Under the pieces are notes generated by a model. That model was not told where the DNA came from. It did no database searches and worked only from the letters and a program-made list of their open reading frames with translations. Shown here piece by piece: positions 1-6,966 of a stretch of 47,205 nt of DNA; the stretch's first letter is position 1; each line of letters begins with the position of its first letter. The translations under genes were made by a program, and so were the position numbers. The stretch is from an uncultured Bacteroidia bacterium (GTDB taxonomy: Bacteria; Bacteroidota; Bacteroidia; Bacteroidales; CAJPTX01), in the NCBI GenBank assembly GCA_938038735.1, contig CALHSW010000011.1, positions 1-47,205 of the forward strand. The letters are read 5' to 3'.

Positions 1-50
1 CCCCCGGTACATTTGCCCAAAGGGCAAAAACAGTCTGAAAGACTGACCCT
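1..50 (-). repeat. Composite palindromic repeat, copy 1 (truncated by window edge)
   Basis: Read on the minus strand, this stretch matches 46195-46244 almost base for base: a CAGTC/GACTG hairpin, a GCCC-AAA-GGGC hairpin and the start of a CCGGGGG arm. It is a string of short perfect palindromes, like REP/BIME-type extragenic elements. No protein is encoded. Confidence 0.75.
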
Positions 51-152
51 GGCGGTAAGCATTGCATGCACCGCCACTCCGCAGCCCTACCAACCATCCC
101 CGCAAGGTCAACTAATCCTCCGCCACTACCTGCATAAATTTGCGCTGCTAGT

Positions 153-206
153 GCAGCCCCGTCCGTAGGACGGTCTTTGAATAGCCGGGGATCTTCAAAC
201 CCTCGG
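153..206 (+). repeat. Composite palindromic repeat, copy 2
   Basis: It contains the perfect hairpin CCGTCC-GTA-GGACGG at 159-173, a spacer ending in 'aatag', and a decayed CCGGGG...CCTCGG hairpin at 185-206. The same order of hairpins recurs at 46527-46625 and 46751-46803. The rest of 1-302 holds no credible gene. Confidence 0.8.
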
Positions 207-302
207 ACTCTTTTAACGGCGTGGGCACCGCACAGCCGCACCCAACTGCGAACGAAGCCGAGTGGAGGTACGTTTACCGGAGAGTAAAACGAGGATACAA
301 TA

Positions 303-339
303 AGAGCCGCACCCAGAAAAACCTCCGATGTGCGGCTCT
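303..339 (-). terminator. Hairpin downstream of tRNA-Pro, possible terminator
   Basis: A perfect 10-bp stem (AGAGCCGCAC/GTGCGGCTCT) encloses a 17-nt loop. It lies 7 nt beyond the 3' end of the minus-strand tRNA. The following U-run is weak, so termination is an inference. Confidence 0.5.
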
Positions 340-346
340 CACCACG

Positions 347-421
347 TCGGGGCAGCAAGATTCGAACTTGCGACCCTCTGCTCCCAAAGCAGATGCGCTA
401 ACCGGACTGCGCTATGCCCCG
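347..421 (-). tRNA. tRNA-Pro (anticodon TGG)
   Basis: The minus strand folds as a complete 75-nt tRNA. The acceptor stem is CGGGGCA/TGCCCCG with discriminator A. The D-arm is GCGC/GCGC, the anticodon arm TCTGC-TTTGGGA-GCAGA, and the T-arm GCAAG-TTCGAAT-CTTGC. Anticodon TGG reads proline codons, and a C1:G72 start is typical of bacterial tRNA-Pro. The 3' CCA is not encoded, so it must be added after transcription. Confidence 0.96.
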
Positions 422-540
422 AACAACCCTCTCAATGCGGTCGCAAAGGTAAGAAAAAATTTCATCTTCAAAGGGCGAAACCCGAAAACGGAGAGGCAAA
501 AGCACCACAGCTTTGTCCCTAGCCTCCCCTACGCCGCCCC

Positions 541-1023
541 CTACCCCTCTAAATCAAACGCCAGCGGCAACAGTTCCCTTGCGTCTTGCACTACTAGCGA
601 CTCCCTCTCCCCCAGCATCAGCACGGCGAAGGCGGCACGCTGCATCTGCACCACCTCTAGCATCACCTGCCGGCACGCCCCGCACGGCGTTACGGGGCTC
701 TGCACCCACGCCTCCCCCCGCCTTGCCGCTATCGCCATGCGCCGCACCGCCTTCCTATCCCCCCTCGCCATTGCGCCAAAGAGAGCCACCCGCTCCGCGC
801 ATAGCCCCGAGGGGTAAGCACCATTCTCCTGATTTGCCCCCTGCACCAGCGTGCCATCAACCAACTCCACCGCTGCGCCCACGCTAAAACCCGAGTACGG
901 CGCATAGCTCCCCTTACAGGCCTCGCGCGCCGCAGTCGCTACCTCTGCCCATTCGGCCGGCAACGGCTGCTCCGCACCGTACACCTCAACGCAAAGACGA
1001 CACTCCCGGCTACTTCTCCCCAT
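541..1023 (-). CDS. cdd: Cytidine deaminase
   Basis: This 160-residue protein hydrolyses cytidine or deoxycytidine to uridine in pyrimidine salvage, in the cytoplasm. The zinc-site motifs of the family are both present: CAER (Zn Cys plus the catalytic Glu) and PCGACRQ (the two other Zn Cys). The YAPYSGFSVGAA segment is the usual N-terminal substrate region. Length fits the small homotetrameric class. The frame stays open to 1128, but I chose the ATG at 1023 because the family N-terminus begins just after it and the longer version would run far into the upstream gene. The chosen start overlaps the end of the 1010-1831 gene by 14 nt, so the two are probably translationally coupled. Confidence 0.93.
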   Translation of the reverse strand: MGRSSRECRLCVEVYGAEQPLPAEWAEVATAAREACKGSYAPYSGFSVGAAVELVDGTLVQGANQENGAYPSGLCAERVALFGAMARGDRKAVRRMAIAARRGEAWVQSPVTPCGACRQVMLEVVQMQRAAFAVLMLGERESLVVQDARELLPLAFDLEG

Positions 1024-1831
1024 CGTCCCCCTCGTCCTTTGCCTCCGCAAAGCACTTCTCCAGCTCCGCGGCCGCCCGCTCAAAGTCTCCAGCCAAGCGA
1101 TCCACATCAACCTCGGCCATAAAGGCATCTACACTCCGCCTCACAGCACCGCCAAACCGCCCCATGACGCTGTCCGTCCACTGGGAAACCCTATCGGCAG
1201 CATCATTCAGCTGCGCCAACTCATCGCTCGTGAGCGGGGAGTTCAAATTAATGACCACCGTATTTGAGCCGCTAGAAGCCGACGCTGCGGAGCGACGATT
1301 GTCGACAATGCTCTCCACGTAGACGCTATCGCCCACAACCCGCACCCGCTTGCCGCGCTTGCTGTAGACCGACTCTTTCACACTCTTGTTGCCATTTTCA
1401 TTCTCTATCACCTTCACCCTGACGCTATCGCCGTCGATGGTGACCGTTTGGCTACGCCCGCGGATTACCGATTGCCCCTTGGCGCGATTGGAGTCCTCAA
1501 TCCATATGCTGTCCCCCTCAATGACAAATTCACCGTTTTTCCCCTCCAGCTCTTTCACAGCTTGCTGCAACCGCTTGACCGCTTCTTGGCTCTGCGCCTC
1601 CGCCTTTGAGGCCATAGCCTTTGCCACCTTCTGCATCTTCAACGCCGCAGCGTTCAACACCTGCGCCAAGCTATCGTACTCCTGCTGGAGCTGCCGCCGC
1701 GTGGTCACTCTGGCGTTTTCTGCCTTCAAATCCTTAACAGTCCGCTTTTTCTTCGTCTGGGCCTGCGCTGCCGAAGCCGCTAGCAGCACGCTAGCCATCG
1801 CTATCAGCACCCACTTTCCGTATCTCTTCAT
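1010..1831 (-). CDS. Exported coiled-coil protein of unknown function
   Basis: The 273-residue product starts with a clear signal peptide (hydrophobic residues about 8-20, ending AAQAQ), so it is exported to the periplasm or outer membrane. Residues about 30-95 are rich in K, E, Q and A with heptad-like spacing and probably form a coiled coil. The middle (about 100-170) has repeated short strands of the form 'GDS-V-V', where a D-S pair recurs about every 25 residues. The C-terminal 60 residues are helical and acidic. I do not recognise the family. It is co-transcribed with cdd, whose start overlaps its end. The TACATTTG element at 1855-1862 gives a short leader. Confidence 0.75.
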   Translation of the reverse strand: MKRYGKWVLIAMASVLLAASAAQAQTKKKRTVKDLKAENARVTTRRQLQQEYDSLAQVLNAAALKMQKVAKAMASKAEAQSQEAVKRLQQAVKELEGKNGEFVIEGDSIWIEDSNRAKGQSVIRGRSQTVTIDGDSVRVKVIENENGNKSVKESVYSKRGKRVRVVGDSVYVESIVDNRRSAASASSGSNTVVINLNSPLTSDELAQLNDAADRVSQWTDSVMGRFGGAVRRSVDAFMAEVDVDRLAGDFERAAAELEKCFAEAKDEGDDGEK

Positions 1832-1854
1832 AGCCTTGCTATTTTTTATAATTG

Positions 1855-1862
1855 CAAATGTA
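1855..1862 (-). promoter_or_regulatory. Bacteroidota -7 element (TACATTTG) for the 1831-541 pair
   Basis: The minus strand reads TACATTTG, an exact TAnnTTTG match 24 nt upstream of the start at 1831. No good -33 TTTG is seen at the usual spacing. Confidence 0.55.
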
Positions 1863-2045
1863 GAAAAAAAGACTGTTAATTTTACACGCTCTCGCCAAAA
1901 TATTTATCTGCAAGAGACAATGGGGGATATGAACGAAAGAGACCCCGCGATGCTTCCCCTGAAACTAGAAGCTGGCCGTACGTTTAAGCAACGATTCTCA
2001 CGGTACTCAACCCACGCATCAACACTGCATTCCACGAAAAAAATG

Positions 2046-2053
2046 TACATTTG
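2046..2053 (+). promoter_or_regulatory. Bacteroidota -7 element (TACATTTG) for the 2073 gene
   Basis: An exact TAnnTTTG match 20 nt upstream of the chosen ATG at 2073. It supports that start over the much longer open frame that begins at 1386. Confidence 0.55.
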
Positions 2054-2072
2054 GACTCTAAACCTATACAGT

Positions 2073-3548
2073 ATGAAGAATACCTACCTATTGCTCATTT
2101 CCGCCCTACTCCTATCTAGCTGCGTAGGCACGGTAAAGATTACGGGGCAGAGCGACGACTTGAAGGAGGGAGGCACCGTGGTGGTGTGCTACCCCACGAA
2201 AGATATACCGAACGTGCCGGATGCCCACATTCCGTCCTGGGCCTTCTCATTCATGGGGCGGAGAGTAGAGCCGGATAGCAATGGATATTTCTCTTTGGAA
2301 ATACCTATACGGAAGGCGTGCGAGGTTGTTATTAATTCGGGGCTGAAGTGGCGCCACTTGGTGGTAGACAAGGGGGACAGCCTGCACCTCGCATGGCAGC
2401 GGGCCGACAGCACGATGCGAATCACCGGGCGGCAGAAGGCACTTTCGGATGTAGCAGGATACTACGATGCGCAGACAGAGAGGGAGTTGCGGCGAGCCAT
2501 ATTGGAGGCTCGAGATACGGCGATTAGGTTTCGCTGCGGTGCGTATTCTGACAAACTTGGAAAATTCCGTGACACTGTGTTCGTTGACTCCATCCTGCTA
2601 TTCTACAATCGCTACATGGAAATGCAGCAGGAGCTGATGCGCCGTTGCGGCGCAAAGGAATACGCCTTAGCGCGTGAAAATCGTGAGATGTATCGGCGGA
2701 GGATGTGGATAGTTGACGATAGGCGCTGCCCCATAGTGGGTGGAGACCTTGAGCAGTTTTATCGGCAAGCGTTCTCTCCGAGAAAAGATGCCCAGCTATC
2801 ATACTACTACACTGCCATGGAGGGGATGGGCAATCACCGGCTCTCCAAGAGGAAACGGAAGGATCCACCCTCTTTGACCAAAAAGGGAAAGAACCAGCTG
2901 CCATCTCGGTTTCAAAAGGTAGATGAAGGGGTTGGTGCTGCGTGGCATTTGGTTTTCTTCAACGATGGCGATATACTCTACGATTCGCTGCGCTACGCCA
3001 AGCGGCTGGAGGAGCAGATGAGACCGTCGTGGCGACACCACCCCGCCGTGCAGCTGCACCGCATGGTGTACGAGGCGCGGATGGCGTGGCTGCGGGAGCC
3101 GTACCAGCGATTTGAGTACAACAAGGAGGCGCAGCCGCTAGACTCCATTCTGGCACGAAGCCAGGGGGACTCCGCCCGCGGCTACGCGGTGTGGCTATGG
3201 CTGGAGGATGACGACGAGTTCATCCGCAACGCCAAGACACTCGCCACGGCTGAGCGTGCGCTGAAACGCATGGGGGTGCGGAGCGTTTACGTGCCGTTCT
3301 ACGAGGGGGAGTCGCTCACGGCCTTCACGATGTATCGGCTAGGCTTGAAGGAGCCGTTCGCCACGATTACCCACGAAGGGCGCACGCAGCTTCTTAACTA
3401 CCTGGGCGGAAAACCGTTGCGCCGCTCGCACTGCCTACTGTTTGATAGCAATGGTAATTTTGTGACAGCAGACCTCCCAGGAAGCGTGAAAGCCAATAGG
3501 CTGGCGGAGCGGGTGGAGAAGGCACTAGAGGCACTAGAAAAGAATTAG
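2073..3548 (+). CDS. Lipoprotein with DUF4369-like N-terminus and thioredoxin-like C-terminus
   Basis: The 491-residue product begins with a lipoprotein signal (hydrophobic segment then LLLSSC, lipid-modified Cys at about residue 17), so it is membrane anchored and faces the periplasm or cell surface. The region about 25-115 has the beta-rich layout of DUF4369 domains, which often precede TlpA-type thioredoxin domains in this phylum. The last 130 residues resemble a thioredoxin fold: a helix, a 'VYVPFYEGES' strand, and near the end 'LLFDSNGNFVTADLPG', matching the late strand and turn of TlpA proteins. No CxxC is present anywhere, so thiol-disulfide chemistry is unlikely. The frame is open from 1386, but residues before 2073 are antisense to another gene. 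It lies just before the peptide locus and has its own promoter, so any link to it is only positional. Confidence 0.75.
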   Translation: MKNTYLLLISALLLSSCVGTVKITGQSDDLKEGGTVVVCYPTKDIPNVPDAHIPSWAFSFMGRRVEPDSNGYFSLEIPIRKACEVVINSGLKWRHLVVDKGDSLHLAWQRADSTMRITGRQKALSDVAGYYDAQTERELRRAILEARDTAIRFRCGAYSDKLGKFRDTVFVDSILLFYNRYMEMQQELMRRCGAKEYALARENREMYRRRMWIVDDRRCPIVGGDLEQFYRQAFSPRKDAQLSYYYTAMEGMGNHRLSKRKRKDPPSLTKKGKNQLPSRFQKVDEGVGAAWHLVFFNDGDILYDSLRYAKRLEEQMRPSWRHHPAVQLHRMVYEARMAWLREPYQRFEYNKEAQPLDSILARSQGDSARGYAVWLWLEDDDEFIRNAKTLATAERALKRMGVRSVYVPFYEGESLTAFTMYRLGLKEPFATITHEGRTQLLNYLGGKPLRRSHCLLFDSNGNFVTADLPGSVKANRLAERVEKALEALEKN

Positions 3549-3620
3549 CCGCCCCGTACGGTGGGAATACGACAAGGAAAACGGAAGGAGGTTGATTCAG
3601 CGTTTTCGGTAGTGGATGAT

Positions 3621-3628
3621 TATCTTTG
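3621..3628 (+). promoter_or_regulatory. Bacteroidota -7 element (TATCTTTG) for outer membrane barrel 1
   Basis: An exact TAnnTTTG match 31 nt before the ATG at 3659. It overlaps the alternative TTG start at 3626 and so argues against that start. Confidence 0.6.
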
Positions 3629-3658
3629 CGTGTAATTACTTTATCGCTGGAACAGGGT

Positions 3659-6454
3659 ATGAAGCCATTTTACACATTACGATTGTTCTCTTTAGGATTG
3701 CTCTGCGCCGCTGCAACCCTATGCTCTCTAACTGTAAAAGGACAGGAGTTTAACGTTGTACGCCATAAAACGCCTCGTAGAGTCGCAGCCCCAATGCGGG
3801 ACAGCGTACCGCTCGCAGCGCACGGCACCGTAATCGATGGGCAGGAGATGTCACACGTATCCTACGCCACCGTGCTACTCGTGCGGGCAGCCGACTCTAC
3901 AGTTTCTGGCTACGGGGTGACCGATCCGAATGGCGACTTCGCCCTATACACCTCAGCCGTAGGTGAACACTACCTACAGGTCTCCTCGCTGGGCTACATC
4001 ACCTCGTCCACGCTCATCAAAATACCGCAGCAACAGGTTAACATCGTGGAGCTCTACCCCGACCCCAAGGAGATAGAGGCGGTACGAATAGAGGCGCGGC
4101 GGCGAGGCATGCAGGTGCACGGCGATACGGTGCGATACAATGTGCAGGCCTACCTCACCGGGGCGGAGCAAACGCTAGGAGACCTTTTGGCGCAGCTCCC
4201 CGACATTAAGATTACCCCCTCCGGCGGGGCTATTGCCCAAGGGAAGAAGGTGGATCGCATCCTCTTCAACGGGCGGGATCTCTTCGCGGGCAATGTGCCG
4301 CTCGCCACGAAAAACGTTGGGGCGGGCGTGGTTGATAGCGTGAGCGTGCTGCATGGCTACAGCGAATTTAACATCCTAGAGGGATTCCAAAGCAAACCCG
4401 AAACGGTGATTAACGTTGGGGTAAAGCCCGGCATGCTCGGCAAGATTTCAGGAGAGGTGGAGGCTGGCTACGGGTGGAAGAATGCCGCAACCGGGCGGCT
4501 CAATGCAATCTACATGGGCCAGGCCAACATGGTGGCCGCCGTTGGGGGCGTTAACCTCAACACGGGCGAGCCCAGCTTCTCGGCTACCGACCTCCTATCG
4601 TTTGCGGGCGGTTTTGCCAATTTCCAAGCACCCCCTAGCGAGGTGTGGGCCGCCTCAGCCCAGCAGCGCAACGTGTCAAAACTACTCACTGGGGTTGGCG
4701 CGGTGTACTATAACTACCACGACCCCAACCGGCTCAAGGGACGGTTCGGCGCAATGTACACCTACAGCGCAAAGGATGCTTCACAGCTTCTCACGCTCAT
4801 CACGCTCGCCGGGCAACGGCAAGGCGACACCCTCTCGCTGCGATCCCGCAATGAAAGCCAAACGCAAGGGGTTTACCTTCACGGCGGCGTGGCGTGGACA
4901 CCCACCAAGCGTTGGCTCATTGACTGGAGCATGGGGCTATCGGGCTTTGCCACTACGCAGCAGCTAGATCACAACGACTTCTACAAAGCCATACCGTTCA
5001 CGACCAATGAGGAATCTAAGGAACGCCCTCTAGGCCTTCAACAATCGCTGCGACTAAACTATAAAACTGGGCTTGGGCTTTTGGAGCTCTACGCTAGCTA
5101 CAATTTTAACGCCTCCAACCCAAATGTAACGTATGGGGGCGACACGCTCATTCTCCCGCTGGCAGTCGCCCCGCAGGCGAATGGAACGTATTGCCTTGAA
5201 TACGGAACAACGCAAAAGCGGCACGAGGTAAATGCCGTTGCGAGCATGAAGTTCGACGTGAAGGCTGATCAATACTTTGAGGTGAAGGCAGAGAACAGCA
5301 GTGAGATCCTTACCCACTCCAGTAACTTCTCTTCGCAGGGTGCCACATTGTCCGCACACCCATGGATGGGCATACCCCCTGCCAATGCAGCAGATATACG
5401 GCTCTCCGACTTCTCTTTGGGAGCGACCTGGGTAAAGAACGAAGGGTCGTTGCAAGCGGAGGTATCGTTGGCTGGGCATTGCTACTACTTCGATTTTAGA
5501 CAAGCCAACGGACACGAACAGGGGTATCGGTGGTACGCAGAACCAATGATAAGCCTGGAATATAAAATCAATGCGTTGAATCGCGTAACCCTCAACGGCG
5601 GAATTCGGCAGGGAAACATGTCGCCTAGCTTCTATCTCTACGGCTTCGTGCCGACCTCATACCGTTCTGTGCGCTACAACAGAGCCTACCGTGAATTCTT
5701 CAGCTCAACGCCATACGCCCGATTCAAATATCGCTACGCAAACGATGATGCAGACTTCGTGTACGCCCTCTCAAGCGATTATAGCTACCTCAGCAGCACG
5801 CTCAACGACAATTCTCGCTACGGGCTTCTTGAAATCACCACGCCCGCAGGACAAGGCACTGGGCATCGCGTGACGGGCGATATGGATGTGAACTGGACCA
5901 TCCGTTCCTTCTGGGACCTTTACGTAGAGGTGAAGGGGGACTATGTGCGGGATGTCACCAGAGAGTTCGGGGAAAATCTTCACACCGAGGGCTGGGGTAC
6001 AGGCGTTTCGGCTCGCCTACGTACCACCTACGCATTCCCGCTCAATGGATCAGTACGCGGAGGCTGGGGAACAGACTACAGTCGCTTTCCGGGCCAGGCG
6101 TGGTGGAACACATCCGATTGGAACGTGGAAGGAGGTCTTACCTTTAAGCTAAAGAGGTTCAGGGCAAACGTTAGCACATCGTACCATGCGTGGCCAGCAT
6201 TGAACACTCGGGAACACGTGGAGCTTAACGCCGAAGCGAGCTACAACGTGTGGAAGGGGTTAACAATCGTTCTCTGCGGGAGCAACCTGCTAGGGCTGAA
6301 AGAGGGTACCAAAGTGAACAGTACGTTTACCGAGGTGTATCGCAGGGATAGGGTCTACAATATCCTACCAGGATACGTGATGGCGAAGCTCCGCTGGGAA
6401 TTCAACCGGGGTGACGGAGGGGAGAAGAAAGTGCGTATAGTGATCGGGGAATAG
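3659..6454 (+). CDS. Outer membrane beta-barrel protein with carboxypeptidase-regulatory-like domain (barrel 1)
   Basis: The 931-residue product has a signal peptide (residues 1 to about 28). Residues about 48-115 form a carboxypeptidase-D regulatory-like beta-sandwich, seen in the 'GVTDPNGDFALYTS...YLQVSSLGY' pattern. A plug-like region follows at about 135-235 (LGDLLAQLPDIKI, 'ILFNGRDLF'). The rest is a long barrel of alternating aromatic strands with no globular insert. This is the layout of TonB-receptor-like barrels of the Bacteroidota 'outer membrane beta-barrel family' group. I see no clear TonB box. It precedes the peptide precursor on the same strand and may import or export the modified peptide, or act as a sensor or immunity receptor. 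The role is inferred from position only. Confidence 0.82.
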   Translation: MKPFYTLRLFSLGLLCAAATLCSLTVKGQEFNVVRHKTPRRVAAPMRDSVPLAAHGTVIDGQEMSHVSYATVLLVRAADSTVSGYGVTDPNGDFALYTSAVGEHYLQVSSLGYITSSTLIKIPQQQVNIVELYPDPKEIEAVRIEARRRGMQVHGDTVRYNVQAYLTGAEQTLGDLLAQLPDIKITPSGGAIAQGKKVDRILFNGRDLFAGNVPLATKNVGAGVVDSVSVLHGYSEFNILEGFQSKPETVINVGVKPGMLGKISGEVEAGYGWKNAATGRLNAIYMGQANMVAAVGGVNLNTGEPSFSATDLLSFAGGFANFQAPPSEVWAASAQQRNVSKLLTGVGAVYYNYHDPNRLKGRFGAMYTYSAKDASQLLTLITLAGQRQGDTLSLRSRNESQTQGVYLHGGVAWTPTKRWLIDWSMGLSGFATTQQLDHNDFYKAIPFTTNEESKERPLGLQQSLRLNYKTGLGLLELYASYNFNASNPNVTYGGDTLILPLAVAPQANGTYCLEYGTTQKRHEVNAVASMKFDVKADQYFEVKAENSSEILTHSSNFSSQGATLSAHPWMGIPPANAADIRLSDFSLGATWVKNEGSLQAEVSLAGHCYYFDFRQANGHEQGYRWYAEPMISLEYKINALNRVTLNGGIRQGNMSPSFYLYGFVPTSYRSVRYNRAYREFFSSTPYARFKYRYANDDADFVYALSSDYSYLSSTLNDNSRYGLLEITTPAGQGTGHRVTGDMDVNWTIRSFWDLYVEVKGDYVRDVTREFGENLHTEGWGTGVSARLRTTYAFPLNGSVRGGWGTDYSRFPGQAWWNTSDWNVEGGLTFKLKRFRANVSTSYHAWPALNTREHVELNAEASYNVWKGLTIVLCGSNLLGLKEGTKVNSTFTEVYRRDRVYNILPGYVMAKLRWEFNRGDGGEKKVRIVIGE

Positions 6455-6615
6455 GGAAACCGATAGAGAATGAGACGCTTAGCACATCCCCAAAACTGCA
6501 AATGAAACGTTCTACTATCTAAATTAAATACAAACAGAACCTCGCTATAAATAAATAAAAACCTGCAATACAGACATTTAACTATCAATAACAGGGCGTA
6601 TTCATGAAATGAAAG

Positions 6616-6644
6616 TTGGATTTCTCTAAAAGTTTGTACATTGC
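6616..6644 (+). promoter_or_regulatory. Probable promoter of the peptide precursor
   Basis: TTG at 6616-6618 is followed after 18 nt by TACATTGC at 6637-6644, which is one base off TAnnTTTG. The spacing fits the Bacteroidota -33/-7 arrangement. Transcription would start near 6650, only a few bases before the ATG at 6652. That would make the message almost leaderless, or else favour the ATG at 6700. Confidence 0.45.
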
Positions 6645-6651
6645 AGTTGAA

Positions 6652-6909
6652 ATGATGCATCATTGTACTTGGAGGAAGAACTTAAAATTTCGTAGTGTCA
6701 TGCAAATAGAGAAGGTGTTACATGGAATCGACCGCTTGGTTGAAGACGATTTGATTACCCTGTATGGGGGTGAAGAGGTGATGGCAAATAAGAATGAGGC
6801 CTGGAGGTGCAGATGTCAAGGTTCTGGAGACAACGACAACCATAGGTATCGATGCTTTTGCAGCGATACCATTGTGAAATCGCCTACCGAGGATCCTACT
6901 AAGTTCTAG
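6652..6909 (+). CDS. Putative RiPP precursor peptide, double-glycine leader, CxC-repeat core
   Basis: The 85-residue product has a leader with 'KNLKF' near residue 9, acidic and hydrophobic residues after it, and a double glycine at residues 39-40 (LITLYGG), the cleavage site type of C39 exporters. The 45-residue core has four cysteines in two matching blocks, WRCRC (residues 51-55) and YRCFC (66-70), separated by a hydrophilic G/S/D/N linker, then a charged tail. Leader style resembles the GG-Bacteroidales natural product precursors. ATGs at 6652, 6655 and 6700 are all possible. The last gives a 69-residue peptide with a 24-residue leader, closer to usual leader length, but it would drop the 'KNLKF' part. 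A GGAGGAAG at 6671-6678 is 21 nt from 6700, too far for a normal ribosome site. The rSAM gene and C39 exporter downstream make this the likely substrate. Confidence 0.75.
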   Translation: MMHHCTWRKNLKFRSVMQIEKVLHGIDRLVEDDLITLYGGEEVMANKNEAWRCRCQGSGDNDNHRYRCFCSDTIVKSPTEDPTKF

Positions 6910-6916
6910 CTATTCA

Positions 6917-6950
6917 CGTTCCGCACAGTCCGAGTGGACAGTGCGGAACG
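6917..6950 (+). terminator. Intercistronic hairpin between precursor and maturase, possible attenuator
   Basis: A stem of 10 bp (CGTTCCGCAC/GTGCGGAACG), an A-A mismatch, then GTCC/GGAC, closes on a GAGT loop. It begins 7 nt after the precursor stop. No U-run follows. In RiPP operons such hairpins often protect the precursor message or limit read-through, so the precursor is made in excess. That role is inferred. Confidence 0.65.
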
Positions 6951-6966
6951 CATCTTGGTAAGGAAC

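Noticed and set aside
1..206. CRISPR array
   Set aside because: The repeats are few, unequally spaced, internally palindromic and in both orientations. No regular spacers or cas genes.
221..817. A 198-codon open frame on the plus strand
   Set aside because: It runs through the tRNA-Pro and then antisense to cytidine deaminase. No family features.
1386..2072. N-terminal extension of the 2073-3548 gene
   Set aside because: It is antisense to the 1010-1831 gene. The lipoprotein signal and promoter support a start at 2073.
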